Shown piece after piece: positions 7,044-15,747 of a DNA stretch of 64,000 nt. The stretch is from Agromyces salentinus. Its GTDB lineage: Bacteria; Actinomycetota; Actinomycetes; Actinomycetales; Microbacteriaceae. The notes under the pieces were generated by a model. It saw only the letters and a list, made by a program, of their open reading frames with translations, made no database searches and was not told the DNA's origin. The number at the start of each line of letters is the position of its first letter. The first letter of the stretch is position 1. The stretch covers positions 62,001 to 126,000 of the forward strand of contig NZ_WBIR01000008.1 of assembly GCF_009749395.1 (NCBI RefSeq), in the 5' to 3' direction. Made by a program: the position numbers and the translations under genes.

Positions 7044-10000
7044 ATGCGTCTCAGGTTCCCGACTGCGGCGGCAGCCACGGCATGGGTCGCGGCGACCCTC
7101 GTGCTGGCCTCCATGCTCGTCGCCGCACCGGCACAGGCCGACACGGCCCCTGAGCCCGGCCTGCCGGCGACGGTCTCCTCCGACTCGCTGCCGACCGCGC
7201 AGATCAACGGCGTCGTCTGGGACCAGGCCATCGTCGGCGACACGGTCTTCGTCGGCGGCAACTTCACCGCGGCCCGACCGGCGGGCTCGCCGCCGGGATC
7301 CAACACCGTTGCGCGAACCCACCTGCTCTCGTACCGGCTCAGCACCGGGCAGCTGCTGTCGTGGGCCCCGAACCTGAACGGCCAGGTCCGGGCGATGGAC
7401 ACCTCGCCCGATGGGAGCCGCCTCTACGTCGTCGGCGCGTTCACCACGGTGAACGGCGGGTCCAGGAGCCGGATCGCGGCCTTCGACACGGCGAGCGGCA
7501 GCCTCATCACCGACTTCAACGCCTCGGCGAACGGCGAGCTGTTCGCGGTCGGCGCGTCGGCGTCGACCGTGTACTTCGCCGGCAACCTCAGTTCGGCGGG
7601 CGGCCTCTCGCGGCCGGGCAGGGCTGCGGCCGCGACCGCGACCACGGGTGCGACGACCGGATGGGCCCCGGTCCTCGCCGACGGACGCGCCTATGCCCTC
7701 GAGGTCTCGCCGGATGCCTCGAAGGTCGTCCTGGGTGGGAGCTTCCTGACCGCGAACGGCAGTTCCAACCCGGGCTTCGGGCTCGTGGGCGTGAACACGA
7801 CGACCGGGGCGAGCATCCCGACGCCGGCCAACAACATCATCCGCAATGCCGGCAACTCCGCGGCCATCTACGGCATGAGCTCTGACGCCGACAGCGTCTA
7901 CGGATCGGGCTACGTGCTGCTCTCCTCGAGCGGCACCGGCAACACCGAGGGGACCTTCCGGATCGACTGGGCGACCCTGAACCTGATCTGGATGGCGGAT
8001 TGCCGCGGCGACCAGTACGGCTCGGCCGCGCAGGGCGACGTGGTGTACATCGCCGGCCATCCGCACCAGTGCGAGTGGGTCGGCGACTTCCCGGAGCACG
8101 ATCCGCAGTCCTTCCAGCGTGCGCTCGCGTTCACGAAGGCGCCCTTCAGCGTCGTGCGCGAGAACATCAACTACGGCAAGCCCTCGACGAGGCCGCTCGC
8201 GTTCTACCCCGACATGAACCTCGGCAACTTCACCGGCCAGTACCAGGGCCCGTGGACCGTGCAGGCGAACGCGCAGTACGTGGCCTACGCGGGCGAATTC
8301 ACGCAGGTGAACGGCATCGGCCAACAGGGCCTCTCCCGATTCGCGGTGAGTTCGATCGCCCCGGATGCCGATGGCCCCCGGGCGAGCGGCGGCGGCTGGC
8401 CGCTGAGCGCCGTGCCGATCGCATCGGGCGCCGTGCGCGTGAGCTGGCCCGCCAACCACGACCGCGACAACGAGCGCCTCGTTTACCAGGTCGTCCGGAA
8501 CGGCAGCACGATCGCGACGATCCCCGGCCGATCCCGGTTCTGGGACCGCCCGACCATGACCTACGTGGACACCGGGCTGTCGCCTGGCGCCCCCGCCTCG
8601 TACCGCGTGAACGCGACGGATCCGTTCGGCAACGTCGCCTGGTCCCAGACGGCCTCGACCAGCGCCGGCTCGAGCGGTTCGCTGAGCGACTACGCACGCG
8701 CCGTCTTCGCCGACAGCCCCACCTGGTACTTCCGGATGGGCGACCCCACCGGATCGACGCTGGCCAACGCGGCCGGCCCGACGGCCGCCGTGACGCGCAC
8801 GCTCGGCGCGACGGCGCAGGTCGACGCCGCGTCCGGCTCCGGCGTCACCGAGGGCGTCCCCGGGGCAGTCCCGGGGGACTCGAATACCGCGGCCCGCTTC
8901 AACGGCACGGCGAACGGCAGGGCGGCGACCGCGATCGAGATGTGGCCGGACGACTCGATGAGCGTCGAGGCCTGGTTCAAGACCACCGTCAGCAGCGGCA
9001 AGATCCTGGGGCAGGGCGACAACGGATCGGCCACGGGAACCTCCTCGTCGCACAACCGCTCGCTCTACCTCAACGGCGGCAGGGTCTCGTGGACCGTGTT
9101 CGACACCCAGAACCGGACCCTGCAGAGCGGCACCGGCTACAACGACGGCGCCTGGCATCACGCGGTCGCGACCCTCGGCCCCGACGGCATGCGGCTGTAC
9201 GTCGACGGGCAGCAGGTCTCCACGTTCGCGCCGACGAACTACGGGCGCAACTTCTACGGCTATTGGAAGATCGGTGGGGACGCCACCCCGGGCGGCAACC
9301 AGAACTTCACCGGCGACCTCGACGAGCTGGCGATCTACAAGACCGTCCTGCCCGCGTCGCGAGTGGCCGCGCACTGGCAGGCGCGATCCGGGGGCGGAGG
9401 TCCGGGTCCGAACCAACCGCCGTCGGCCTCGTTCTCGACCTCGGTCGACGGGATGGCCGTCGGCGTCGACGCGAACGGCTCCTCCGACGCCGACGGCGGG
9501 ATCACGAGCCGCCACTGGGACTTCGGCGACGGGACGACCGGCTCCGGCATCCTCGCCTCGCGGACCTATGCCGTGCCCGGCACGTACACGATCACGCTGA
9601 CCGTCACGGACGACGACGGTGCGCAGGCCTCCACGTCCCGCCAGGTCGCCGTCGATGACGGCACCGATCCCCCCGTCGGCCCCGTCGGCCTCGACGACTT
9701 CTCGAGGACCCTCTCGAACGGATGGGGCGCGGCGACGACCGGCGGCACGTGGGCGGTCAACGACGCCCCCGGCTTCCTGGTCGGCAGCGGGGTCGGGGCG
9801 ACCGTCTTCCAGCCCGGGCTCACCCGGCGCGCGACCCTGCCCATCACGCCGTCCGCCTCGATGGACGTGAGCGTCACCCTCTCCATCGAGAAGACCGCCG
9901 CGGGCGGCGCCGCTGCGGCCGGCGCGGTCGTGCGGCAGGTCGGCTCGGCGTTCTACCAGGGCCGCATCCGCTTCCTCACCAACGGAACCTGCCAACTGCA

Positions 10001-10304
10001 GCTCAACGAGGGCTCCGGCACGGTGCTGGCCAATCTCGACCCCGTGGCCGGACTGTCCTGCGCGGCGGGCCAGCGGATCCGGCTGCGGGTCCAGGCGACC
10101 GGCACCTCCCCGACGACGCTCCGGGTGCGGGCGTGGCAGGCGGGCTCGCCCGAGCCGGCCTCATGGCAGCTCACGGCCACGTCGACGTCCGGCCCGCTGC
10201 AGGCCGCCGGCATCGTGGGCGTCGAGGGATACGTCTCCGGCGCGACCACGAATGCGCCGAACTCGATCCTGTTCGACGACTTCGCGGCGAGCATCCTGCC
10301 CTGA
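7044..10304 (+). CDS. Secreted beta-propeller/FN3/LamG/PKD protein (paralogue 1)
   Basis: 1086 residues. Start ATG at 7044 gives a clear Sec signal peptide (basic MRLRF, hydrophobic core, AQA-DT cleavage near residue 33). The N-terminal region to about 450 has repeated DTVFVGG.F / GSRLYVVGAF blade-like motifs, as in delta-60 type propellers. An FN3-like module follows at 460-545, one LamG/concanavalin-like domain at 545-775 (SVEAWFKT, DGAWHHAVATL, DELAIYK), one PKD at 790-872 (WDFGDGTTGSG) and a C-terminal jelly-roll-like domain at 883-1086 (DDFSRT..GWG, FYQGRIR). There is no LPXTG or membrane tail, so it is probably released or bound to glycan. LamG and PKD modules commonly bind carbohydrate or mediate adhesion. 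A matrix or adhesin role in this polysaccharide locus is an inference. Confidence 0.85.
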   Translation: MRLRFPTAAAATAWVAATLVLASMLVAAPAQADTAPEPGLPATVSSDSLPTAQINGVVWDQAIVGDTVFVGGNFTAARPAGSPPGSNTVARTHLLSYRLSTGQLLSWAPNLNGQVRAMDTSPDGSRLYVVGAFTTVNGGSRSRIAAFDTASGSLITDFNASANGELFAVGASASTVYFAGNLSSAGGLSRPGRAAAATATTGATTGWAPVLADGRAYALEVSPDASKVVLGGSFLTANGSSNPGFGLVGVNTTTGASIPTPANNIIRNAGNSAAIYGMSSDADSVYGSGYVLLSSSGTGNTEGTFRIDWATLNLIWMADCRGDQYGSAAQGDVVYIAGHPHQCEWVGDFPEHDPQSFQRALAFTKAPFSVVRENINYGKPSTRPLAFYPDMNLGNFTGQYQGPWTVQANAQYVAYAGEFTQVNGIGQQGLSRFAVSSIAPDADGPRASGGGWPLSAVPIASGAVRVSWPANHDRDNERLVYQVVRNGSTIATIPGRSRFWDRPTMTYVDTGLSPGAPASYRVNATDPFGNVAWSQTASTSAGSSGSLSDYARAVFADSPTWYFRMGDPTGSTLANAAGPTAAVTRTLGATAQVDAASGSGVTEGVPGAVPGDSNTAARFNGTANGRAATAIEMWPDDSMSVEAWFKTTVSSGKILGQGDNGSATGTSSSHNRSLYLNGGRVSWTVFDTQNRTLQSGTGYNDGAWHHAVATLGPDGMRLYVDGQQVSTFAPTNYGRNFYGYWKIGGDATPGGNQNFTGDLDELAIYKTVLPASRVAAHWQARSGGGGPGPNQPPSASFSTSVDGMAVGVDANGSSDADGGITSRHWDFGDGTTGSGILASRTYAVPGTYTITLTVTDDDGAQASTSRQVAVDDGTDPPVGPVGLDDFSRTLSNGWGAATTGGTWAVNDAPGFLVGSGVGATVFQPGLTRRATLPITPSASMDVSVTLSIEKTAAGGAAAAGAVVRQVGSAFYQGRIRFLTNGTCQLQLNEGSGTVLANLDPVAGLSCAAGQRIRLRVQATGTSPTTLRVRAWQAGSPEPASWQLTATSTSGPLQAAGIVGVEGYVSGATTNAPNSILFDDFAASILP

Positions 10305-10328
10305 AACACGGCCTCGGCCCTGAACTGA

Positions 10329-10372
10329 CCCCTGAATGGGGCGAGGCGGCGAACGCATCCCGGGCGTACATT
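10329..10372 (+). promoter_or_regulatory. Promoter with CCCC-N5-GGGG element for paralogue 2
   Basis: CCCC (10329-10332), TGAAT, GGGG (10338-10341), 25 bp, then TACATT (10367-10372). The inferred start is near 10379, about 50 nt before the ATG at 10430. The whole arrangement parallels that upstream of paralogue 3. Confidence 0.55.
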
Positions 10373-10429
10373 GACGCCTTAACCGGGGAGGGCTTCCCGA
10401 TCCTCCCCGATCACCCGAATGAGGACACG

Positions 10430-13400
10430 ATGGGTACTCCCGAACCCGCGTCGCGCCTGCGCCTGCTTGCGAGCGCTGCGATCTTCGCCCTGTTCGCCTC
10501 CGGAATCTCCGTGACGGCGTTCGCTGCTCCTGCCGCCGCCGACACGGCGCCGGCGGAGACGACGGTCCCGACGACCGTCTCATCCGATCCACTGGCGGCA
10601 CCGCAGATCAACGGCGTCGTCTGGGACCAGGAGATCGTCGGAGACACGGTCTACGTCGCCGGCGACTTCACGAAGGCACGCCCGGCCGGCGTGGCGCTCG
10701 GCGTCAGCGAGGTCGATCGGACCCACCTGCTCGCGTACGACATCACCACGGGCGCGCTCCTGCCGTGGGCGCCGACGGTGAACGCGCAGGTCCGTGTCCT
10801 GGCCTCGTCGCCCGACGGCACCCGCCTCTATGCCGGCGGGGACTTCACCCTCGTCAACGGCGAGACGCACAACCGGATCGTCGCGTTCGACACGGCGAGC
10901 GGCAGCGTCGCGACGGCGTTCGACGTCGGAGCGAACAACCGCGTCTACGCGATGGACGCCACGGATACCACGGTGTACTTCAGCGGCCACTTCACATCGG
11001 CGAGCAGCAATGCCCGACCCGGGTTCGCCGCGGCGGCCTCGGCAGCGAACGGCACCGTGCTGCCCTGGGCGCCCGTGCTCGAGAACGGCCGCGCCTACGC
11101 GGTGAAGGTCTCCCCCGACGGCTCCAAGGTCGTCATCGGCGGCGACTTCACGTCGGCGAACGGATCGAACGACCCCGGGTACGGGCTCGTCGCGGTCGAT
11201 TCCTCGACCGGCGCATCCATCGTCCCCTGGAGCGTGAACAGCACGGTCCGCAACGGCGGCCTCGAGGCCGCGATCTACAGCCTCGCGTCCGACGGCACCA
11301 GCCTCTACGGCACCGGGTACGTCTTCGGTGCCGGCGGCAACCTCGAGGGCACCTTCCGCGCCAGCTGGGACACCGGCCAGGTGGAGTGGGTCGCCGACTG
11401 CCACGGCGACACGTACTCCGCCGCCCCCGTCGGCGGCACCGTCTACGTCGCCGGCCACGCCCACTACTGCGGCAACATCGGCGGGTTCCCCCAGACCGAT
11501 CCCTGGAACTTCCAGCGCGCGCTCGCGTTCAGCACCGCCGTCGCGGGCAAGAACACCGCCGACCCGTACGGGTACGCCAGCTGGGACGGCACGCCGGCCC
11601 CGGCCGAGCTCAACTGGTACCCGGGCATGGATGCCGGCACCTACACCGGCCAGGGCCAGGGCCCCTGGAGCGTCGACGCCGACACGCGCTACGTCGTCTA
11701 CGGCGGAGAGTTCCGGAACATCAACAACAAGCCGTTCCAGGGGCTCGTGCGGTTCGCGGTGCGATCGGGAGCACCGAACCTCGACGGCCCCCGCCTGACC
11801 GGCGACGCCTTCGCACCCAAACTCGCCTCGCCGGCGCCCGGCGTCGTCACCGCCAGCTGGCTCGCGAACTGGGATCGGGACAACGAGACGCTGACGTACC
11901 AGGTCATCCGCGACGGCAAGACGCTCACGCCCGCGTACACGACCCAGCAGAAGTCGCGATTCTACGATCAGCCGACGATGTCCTTCGTCGACAGCGGCCT
12001 CACGCCCGGGCAGGCGTACACCTACCGGCTCCGCGCGATCGATGCGCTCGGCAACAGCGCCTGGGGCTCGACCCTCTCGATCACGGCCGCGTCCACAGGC
12101 ACGCACAGCGCGTACACGAGCGCGGTGATGGCCGATCAGCCGACGTACTACTGGCGTCTCGGCGAGGCGGCGGGCGCGACCAGCGTCTCCGACAGCGTCG
12201 GACGATCGACCGCCACCAGAGGCTCGGGTGTGACGTTCGACCAGGCGGGCGCGATCCTCGGCGACCCGAACTCTGCCGCCAGATTCAGCGGCACCAGCTC
12301 GGGTCGTGCGATCTCGCAGGAGAAGGTGTGGCGCGACGACTCCTTCGCCGTGGAGGCGTGGTTCAAGACCTCGTCGACGACCGGCGGCAAGATCGTCGGC
12401 TTCGGCTCGTCCGCGAGCGGCGACTCCTCGAAGTACGACCGCCACATCTACATGAACACCGCGGGCCGAGTCCTCTTCGGCGTCATCCCGCAAGCGGGCT
12501 CCCAGCAGATCCTGCAGACGGCCAAGACCTACAACGACGACCAGTGGCACCACGTCGTCGGCAGCATGGGCCCCGACGGCATGCAGCTCCACCTCGACGG
12601 CCGGCGCGTCGGCCAGAACACGAGTTCCACCACCGGCGGCGCGTACTGGGGCCACTGGCGCATGGGCGGTGACAGCACCTGGTCCGGCGGCAAGAACTTC
12701 AACGGCACCATCGACGAGGTGGCCGTCTACCCGCAACCGCTGACCTCGGCCCGCGTCCTCCAGCACTTCACCGATTCGGGCCGCACGCCGGCCGCGGTTC
12801 CGGCCTCCCCGGCAGATGCCTACGGCGCCGCGGTGTACGCCGCCGACCCGCTGATCTTCTGGCGGCTCGGTGAGGCGTCGGGCGCGACGGCGAACGATGC
12901 CGGCATCCAGGGCATGAACGGCGCCATGGTGGGCACCTACACGCGTGGATCCACCGGCGCCCTCGTCGGCGTCGCGGACACCGCGACGAGGTTCACGGCG
13001 GGGTTCGCTGCGGCTGCCACCCAACTGGCGAGCACGAACGTCTACTCGACCGAGGCCTGGTTCAAGACGGGTACGAACCGCGGTGGCAGGATCACGGGCT
13101 TCGGCAACAGCCGGACCGGACTCTCGAGCAGCTACGACCGCCACGTCTACATGCAGAACGACGGCAGGCTCGTCTTCGGCGTCCGCACGAACGCCCTCTC
13201 GACCACGACCCTCACGACGGCGCAGTCATTCAACGACGACCGGTGGCATCATGTCGTCGCGACGCAATCATCGAGCGGCATGCGGCTCTACGTCGACGGC
13301 GAGCTCTCGGGCGGCAACACGCAGGCCTCGGCCCAGTCCTACAACGGATACTGGCGTGCCGGAGGCGACCGGACCTGGGGGTCGACCAGCTCCTACCTCG

Positions 13401-15526
13401 ACGGCGACATCGACGAGTTCGCGGTCTACGCCCAGGCCATGACCGCCGAGACCGTGCTCCGGCACTACCAGTCGGGCATGGACATCGTCCCGAATGTCGT
13501 TCCGACCGCCGCCTTCACGCTCGCGACCACCGATCGGACGGTGACGTTCGACGCCGGCACCTCATCCGACGGGGACGGCGTGATCGCCTCCTACGCCTGG
13601 GACTTCGGCGACGGGCTGACGGGCGAGGGGGCGAATCCGACCCACGAGTACGCCGCCGGCGGTTCCTACGCGGTCACCCTGACCGTGACCGACGACGACG
13701 GCGCCACCGCGACGGCCACGCGCTCGGTGATCACCGTCGACCCGAACGTCCCGCCGACCGCCCGATTCACGGCGAACGTGAACTTCCAGACCGTGGGCTT
13801 CGACGCCTCGACGTCGAGCGACTCCGATGGCGTGATCACCGAGTACGCCTGGGACTTCGGCGACGGCAGGACCGCGACGGGGCCCACCGCCTCGCACCTG
13901 TACGGCGCGGCCGGCACCTACGACGTGACGCTGACGATCACGGACAACCGCGGCGGGAGCACGACCGAGGCAGCCGCGGTGACCGCGGTCGCGTCACCGG
14001 TGTCCATCGAACTCGCCGCCGACGAGTTCGAGCGCACGAGCACCAGCGGCTGGGGCACGGCCTCCGTCGGCGGCGCGTGGACGGTCTCCAGCGCACCGAA
14101 CTCGACCGTCTCGGGCGGCAAGGCGCTCCTCCTGCACTCCGCGAACTCGACACGTCGGGCCACGCTCGACAGCGTGACGGGCAACGACCTGACGATCACC
14201 GGCGACTTCGCGGTCGACAAGGCCGTCGTCGGCGGCAGCGCCTATGCCGGGTTGAACGTTCGCCAGGTCGGCAGCGAGTTCTACCAGGCCAGGTTGAGGT
14301 TCCAGGCCGGCGGAGTCCTCGCGGTGCAGTTCATGCAGGGCGACTCGACGCTCATCGCCAACGCCACGCTCCCGCTGACCTACACGCCAGGCCAGGCGGT
14401 CAGCCTGAAGGTGCGTGCGAGCGGCACCTCGCCGACCACGCTGCAGGCCAAGGCCTGGACGGCCGGCACGACCGAGCCCACCGGGTGGTCGCTCACGGCC
14501 ACGTCGACGTCGGCCGGGCTCCAGGCCGCCGGAAAGGTGGGCGTCGTGAGCTACCTGTCGAGTGCCGTCACGAGCGTTCCGCTCACGGTGTCGCTCGATC
14601 ACTACCGCGTCGCGACCGGCGACGGCCAGGTGCCGCCGCCCAACGTCGCTCCGACGGCGGCGTTCTCCGGAACCGTCGACCACCTGACCGCCCAGTTCGA
14701 CGCGCACGGGTCATCCGACTCCGACGGCACCATCGCCGCGTACGCCTGGGACTTCGGCGACGGGCAGACCGGCTCCGGCGTGACGGCGTCGCACACGTAC
14801 GCCGGACCGGGGGACTTCCTCGTCAAGCTCACCGTGACGGACGACGACGGGGCGACGGCGACGTCGACCTCGACCGTGACGCCGACGATCCCGGAGCCCG
14901 TGCGGTACGCGTCGGACGACTTCTCGCGCACCGTCGCCAGCGGCTGGGGCGCGTCGACGGTCGGCGGCGCCTGGCAGTCGAGCGTGAACTCGAGCTACAA
15001 CGTCGCGGACGGACGGGGCGTGTTCGTGCACGCCACGGCCGGAACCACCCGTCGCGCCCTGCTCCCGGGCGTCAGCCAGACCGGATCGGTGACCCAGGTC
15101 GCCGTGACGGTCGACAAGGACGTCGTGGCCGGGCAGACCGTCGCGGGCATCGTCGGGCGACAGGTCGGGGCGGACTTCTACCAGGGCCGCATCCGCCTCC
15201 AGCCCGGCGGATCGGTCTCGCTGCAGCTCATGCGCGGGTCATCCGTCATCCTCTCGAACACCACCATCAGCGGACTCGCCTTCGCTGCAGGCGACACGCT
15301 GCTCATCAAGGTGAGCGTCACCGGCACGAACCCGACCACGATCGCCGGCAGGATCTGGAAGGCCGGCACCCCGGAACCGCTCAGCTGGCAGGCGACGACG
15401 ACGGATGCCACCGCCGCGATGCAGGCGGCCGGCAGCATCGGGCTCGAGAGCTACATCTCGGGCACGGCGACCAATATCCCGATCACGGTCCGCTTCGACG
15501 ACTTCCTCAGCCTCGAGGCCCAGTGA
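10430..15526 (+). CDS. Secreted beta-propeller/FN3/LamG2/PKD3 protein (paralogue 2, largest)
   Basis: 1698 residues from ATG at 10430, preceded by GAGG; the 18 bp around the start are shared with paralogue 3. The signal peptide is 1 to about 37 (AFAAPAAA-DT). Order: propeller-like head 40-455, FN3 464-550, LamG 560-785, LamG 794-1010, PKD 1023-1105, PKD 1106-1190, jelly-roll-like domain 1193-1400, PKD 1405-1490, second jelly-roll-like domain 1495-1698. Each PKD has the YAWDFGDG motif. Paralogues 1 and 3 each have a single PKD plus jelly-roll pair, so this gene looks expanded by internal duplication. No cell-wall anchor is visible. It is likely a surface or matrix protein binding the locus polysaccharide; no enzymatic motif was recognised. 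Confidence 0.86.
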   Translation: MGTPEPASRLRLLASAAIFALFASGISVTAFAAPAAADTAPAETTVPTTVSSDPLAAPQINGVVWDQEIVGDTVYVAGDFTKARPAGVALGVSEVDRTHLLAYDITTGALLPWAPTVNAQVRVLASSPDGTRLYAGGDFTLVNGETHNRIVAFDTASGSVATAFDVGANNRVYAMDATDTTVYFSGHFTSASSNARPGFAAAASAANGTVLPWAPVLENGRAYAVKVSPDGSKVVIGGDFTSANGSNDPGYGLVAVDSSTGASIVPWSVNSTVRNGGLEAAIYSLASDGTSLYGTGYVFGAGGNLEGTFRASWDTGQVEWVADCHGDTYSAAPVGGTVYVAGHAHYCGNIGGFPQTDPWNFQRALAFSTAVAGKNTADPYGYASWDGTPAPAELNWYPGMDAGTYTGQGQGPWSVDADTRYVVYGGEFRNINNKPFQGLVRFAVRSGAPNLDGPRLTGDAFAPKLASPAPGVVTASWLANWDRDNETLTYQVIRDGKTLTPAYTTQQKSRFYDQPTMSFVDSGLTPGQAYTYRLRAIDALGNSAWGSTLSITAASTGTHSAYTSAVMADQPTYYWRLGEAAGATSVSDSVGRSTATRGSGVTFDQAGAILGDPNSAARFSGTSSGRAISQEKVWRDDSFAVEAWFKTSSTTGGKIVGFGSSASGDSSKYDRHIYMNTAGRVLFGVIPQAGSQQILQTAKTYNDDQWHHVVGSMGPDGMQLHLDGRRVGQNTSSTTGGAYWGHWRMGGDSTWSGGKNFNGTIDEVAVYPQPLTSARVLQHFTDSGRTPAAVPASPADAYGAAVYAADPLIFWRLGEASGATANDAGIQGMNGAMVGTYTRGSTGALVGVADTATRFTAGFAAAATQLASTNVYSTEAWFKTGTNRGGRITGFGNSRTGLSSSYDRHVYMQNDGRLVFGVRTNALSTTTLTTAQSFNDDRWHHVVATQSSSGMRLYVDGELSGGNTQASAQSYNGYWRAGGDRTWGSTSSYLDGDIDEFAVYAQAMTAETVLRHYQSGMDIVPNVVPTAAFTLATTDRTVTFDAGTSSDGDGVIASYAWDFGDGLTGEGANPTHEYAAGGSYAVTLTVTDDDGATATATRSVITVDPNVPPTARFTANVNFQTVGFDASTSSDSDGVITEYAWDFGDGRTATGPTASHLYGAAGTYDVTLTITDNRGGSTTEAAAVTAVASPVSIELAADEFERTSTSGWGTASVGGAWTVSSAPNSTVSGGKALLLHSANSTRRATLDSVTGNDLTITGDFAVDKAVVGGSAYAGLNVRQVGSEFYQARLRFQAGGVLAVQFMQGDSTLIANATLPLTYTPGQAVSLKVRASGTSPTTLQAKAWTAGTTEPTGWSLTATSTSAGLQAAGKVGVVSYLSSAVTSVPLTVSLDHYRVATGDGQVPPPNVAPTAAFSGTVDHLTAQFDAHGSSDSDGTIAAYAWDFGDGQTGSGVTASHTYAGPGDFLVKLTVTDDDGATATSTSTVTPTIPEPVRYASDDFSRTVASGWGASTVGGAWQSSVNSSYNVADGRGVFVHATAGTTRRALLPGVSQTGSVTQVAVTVDKDVVAGQTVAGIVGRQVGADFYQGRIRLQPGGSVSLQLMRGSSVILSNTTISGLAFAAGDTLLIKVSVTGTNPTTIAGRIWKAGTPEPLSWQATTTDATAAMQAAGSIGLESYISGTATNIPITVRFDDFLSLEAQ

Positions 15527-15551
15527 CGCTCGGGTGACCCGAACCCCGAAG

Positions 15552-15585
15552 CGCGGCCGCGCATCCTCCTCGGAGCGCGGCCGCG
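15552..15585 (+). terminator. Hairpin downstream of paralogue 2
   Basis: A perfect 11-bp GC stem (15552-15562 with 15575-15585) around a 12-nt loop, 25 bp after the stop codon. No U-tract follows. The same hairpin architecture, also with a 12-nt loop, follows paralogue 3. Confidence 0.6.
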
Positions 15586-15649
15586 GCCCCCTCACGCCAT
15601 CTCGCCGCTCGCCCGGCGACATAGTCCCCGGTCAATAGCGGTTTCCGCC

Positions 15650-15692
15650 CCCCGGAATGGGGCAGGTCGATGGGCCCGGATCGGCGTAAGTT
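15650..15692 (+). promoter_or_regulatory. Promoter with CCCC-N5-GGGG element for paralogue 3
   Basis: CCCC (15650-15653), GGAAT, GGGG (15659-15662), 24 bp, then TAAGTT (15687-15692). The GAATGGGG half is identical to that before paralogue 2. The inferred start is near 15699, about 49 nt before the ATG. Confidence 0.55.
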
Positions 15693-15747
15693 TGCGCAGC
15701 ACAAGGGCGTGCGAACGCCCATTACCCGATGATCGAATGAGGACACG

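Noticed and set aside
6993-9995. Open frame of 1000 codons antisense to the first secreted paralogue, and similar ones at 10580-13144 and 15592-18576
   Set aside because: Arg/Gly/Val-rich translation with no family motif, exactly opposite clear signal-peptide and LamG/PKD genes; typical antisense shadow in high-GC DNA.
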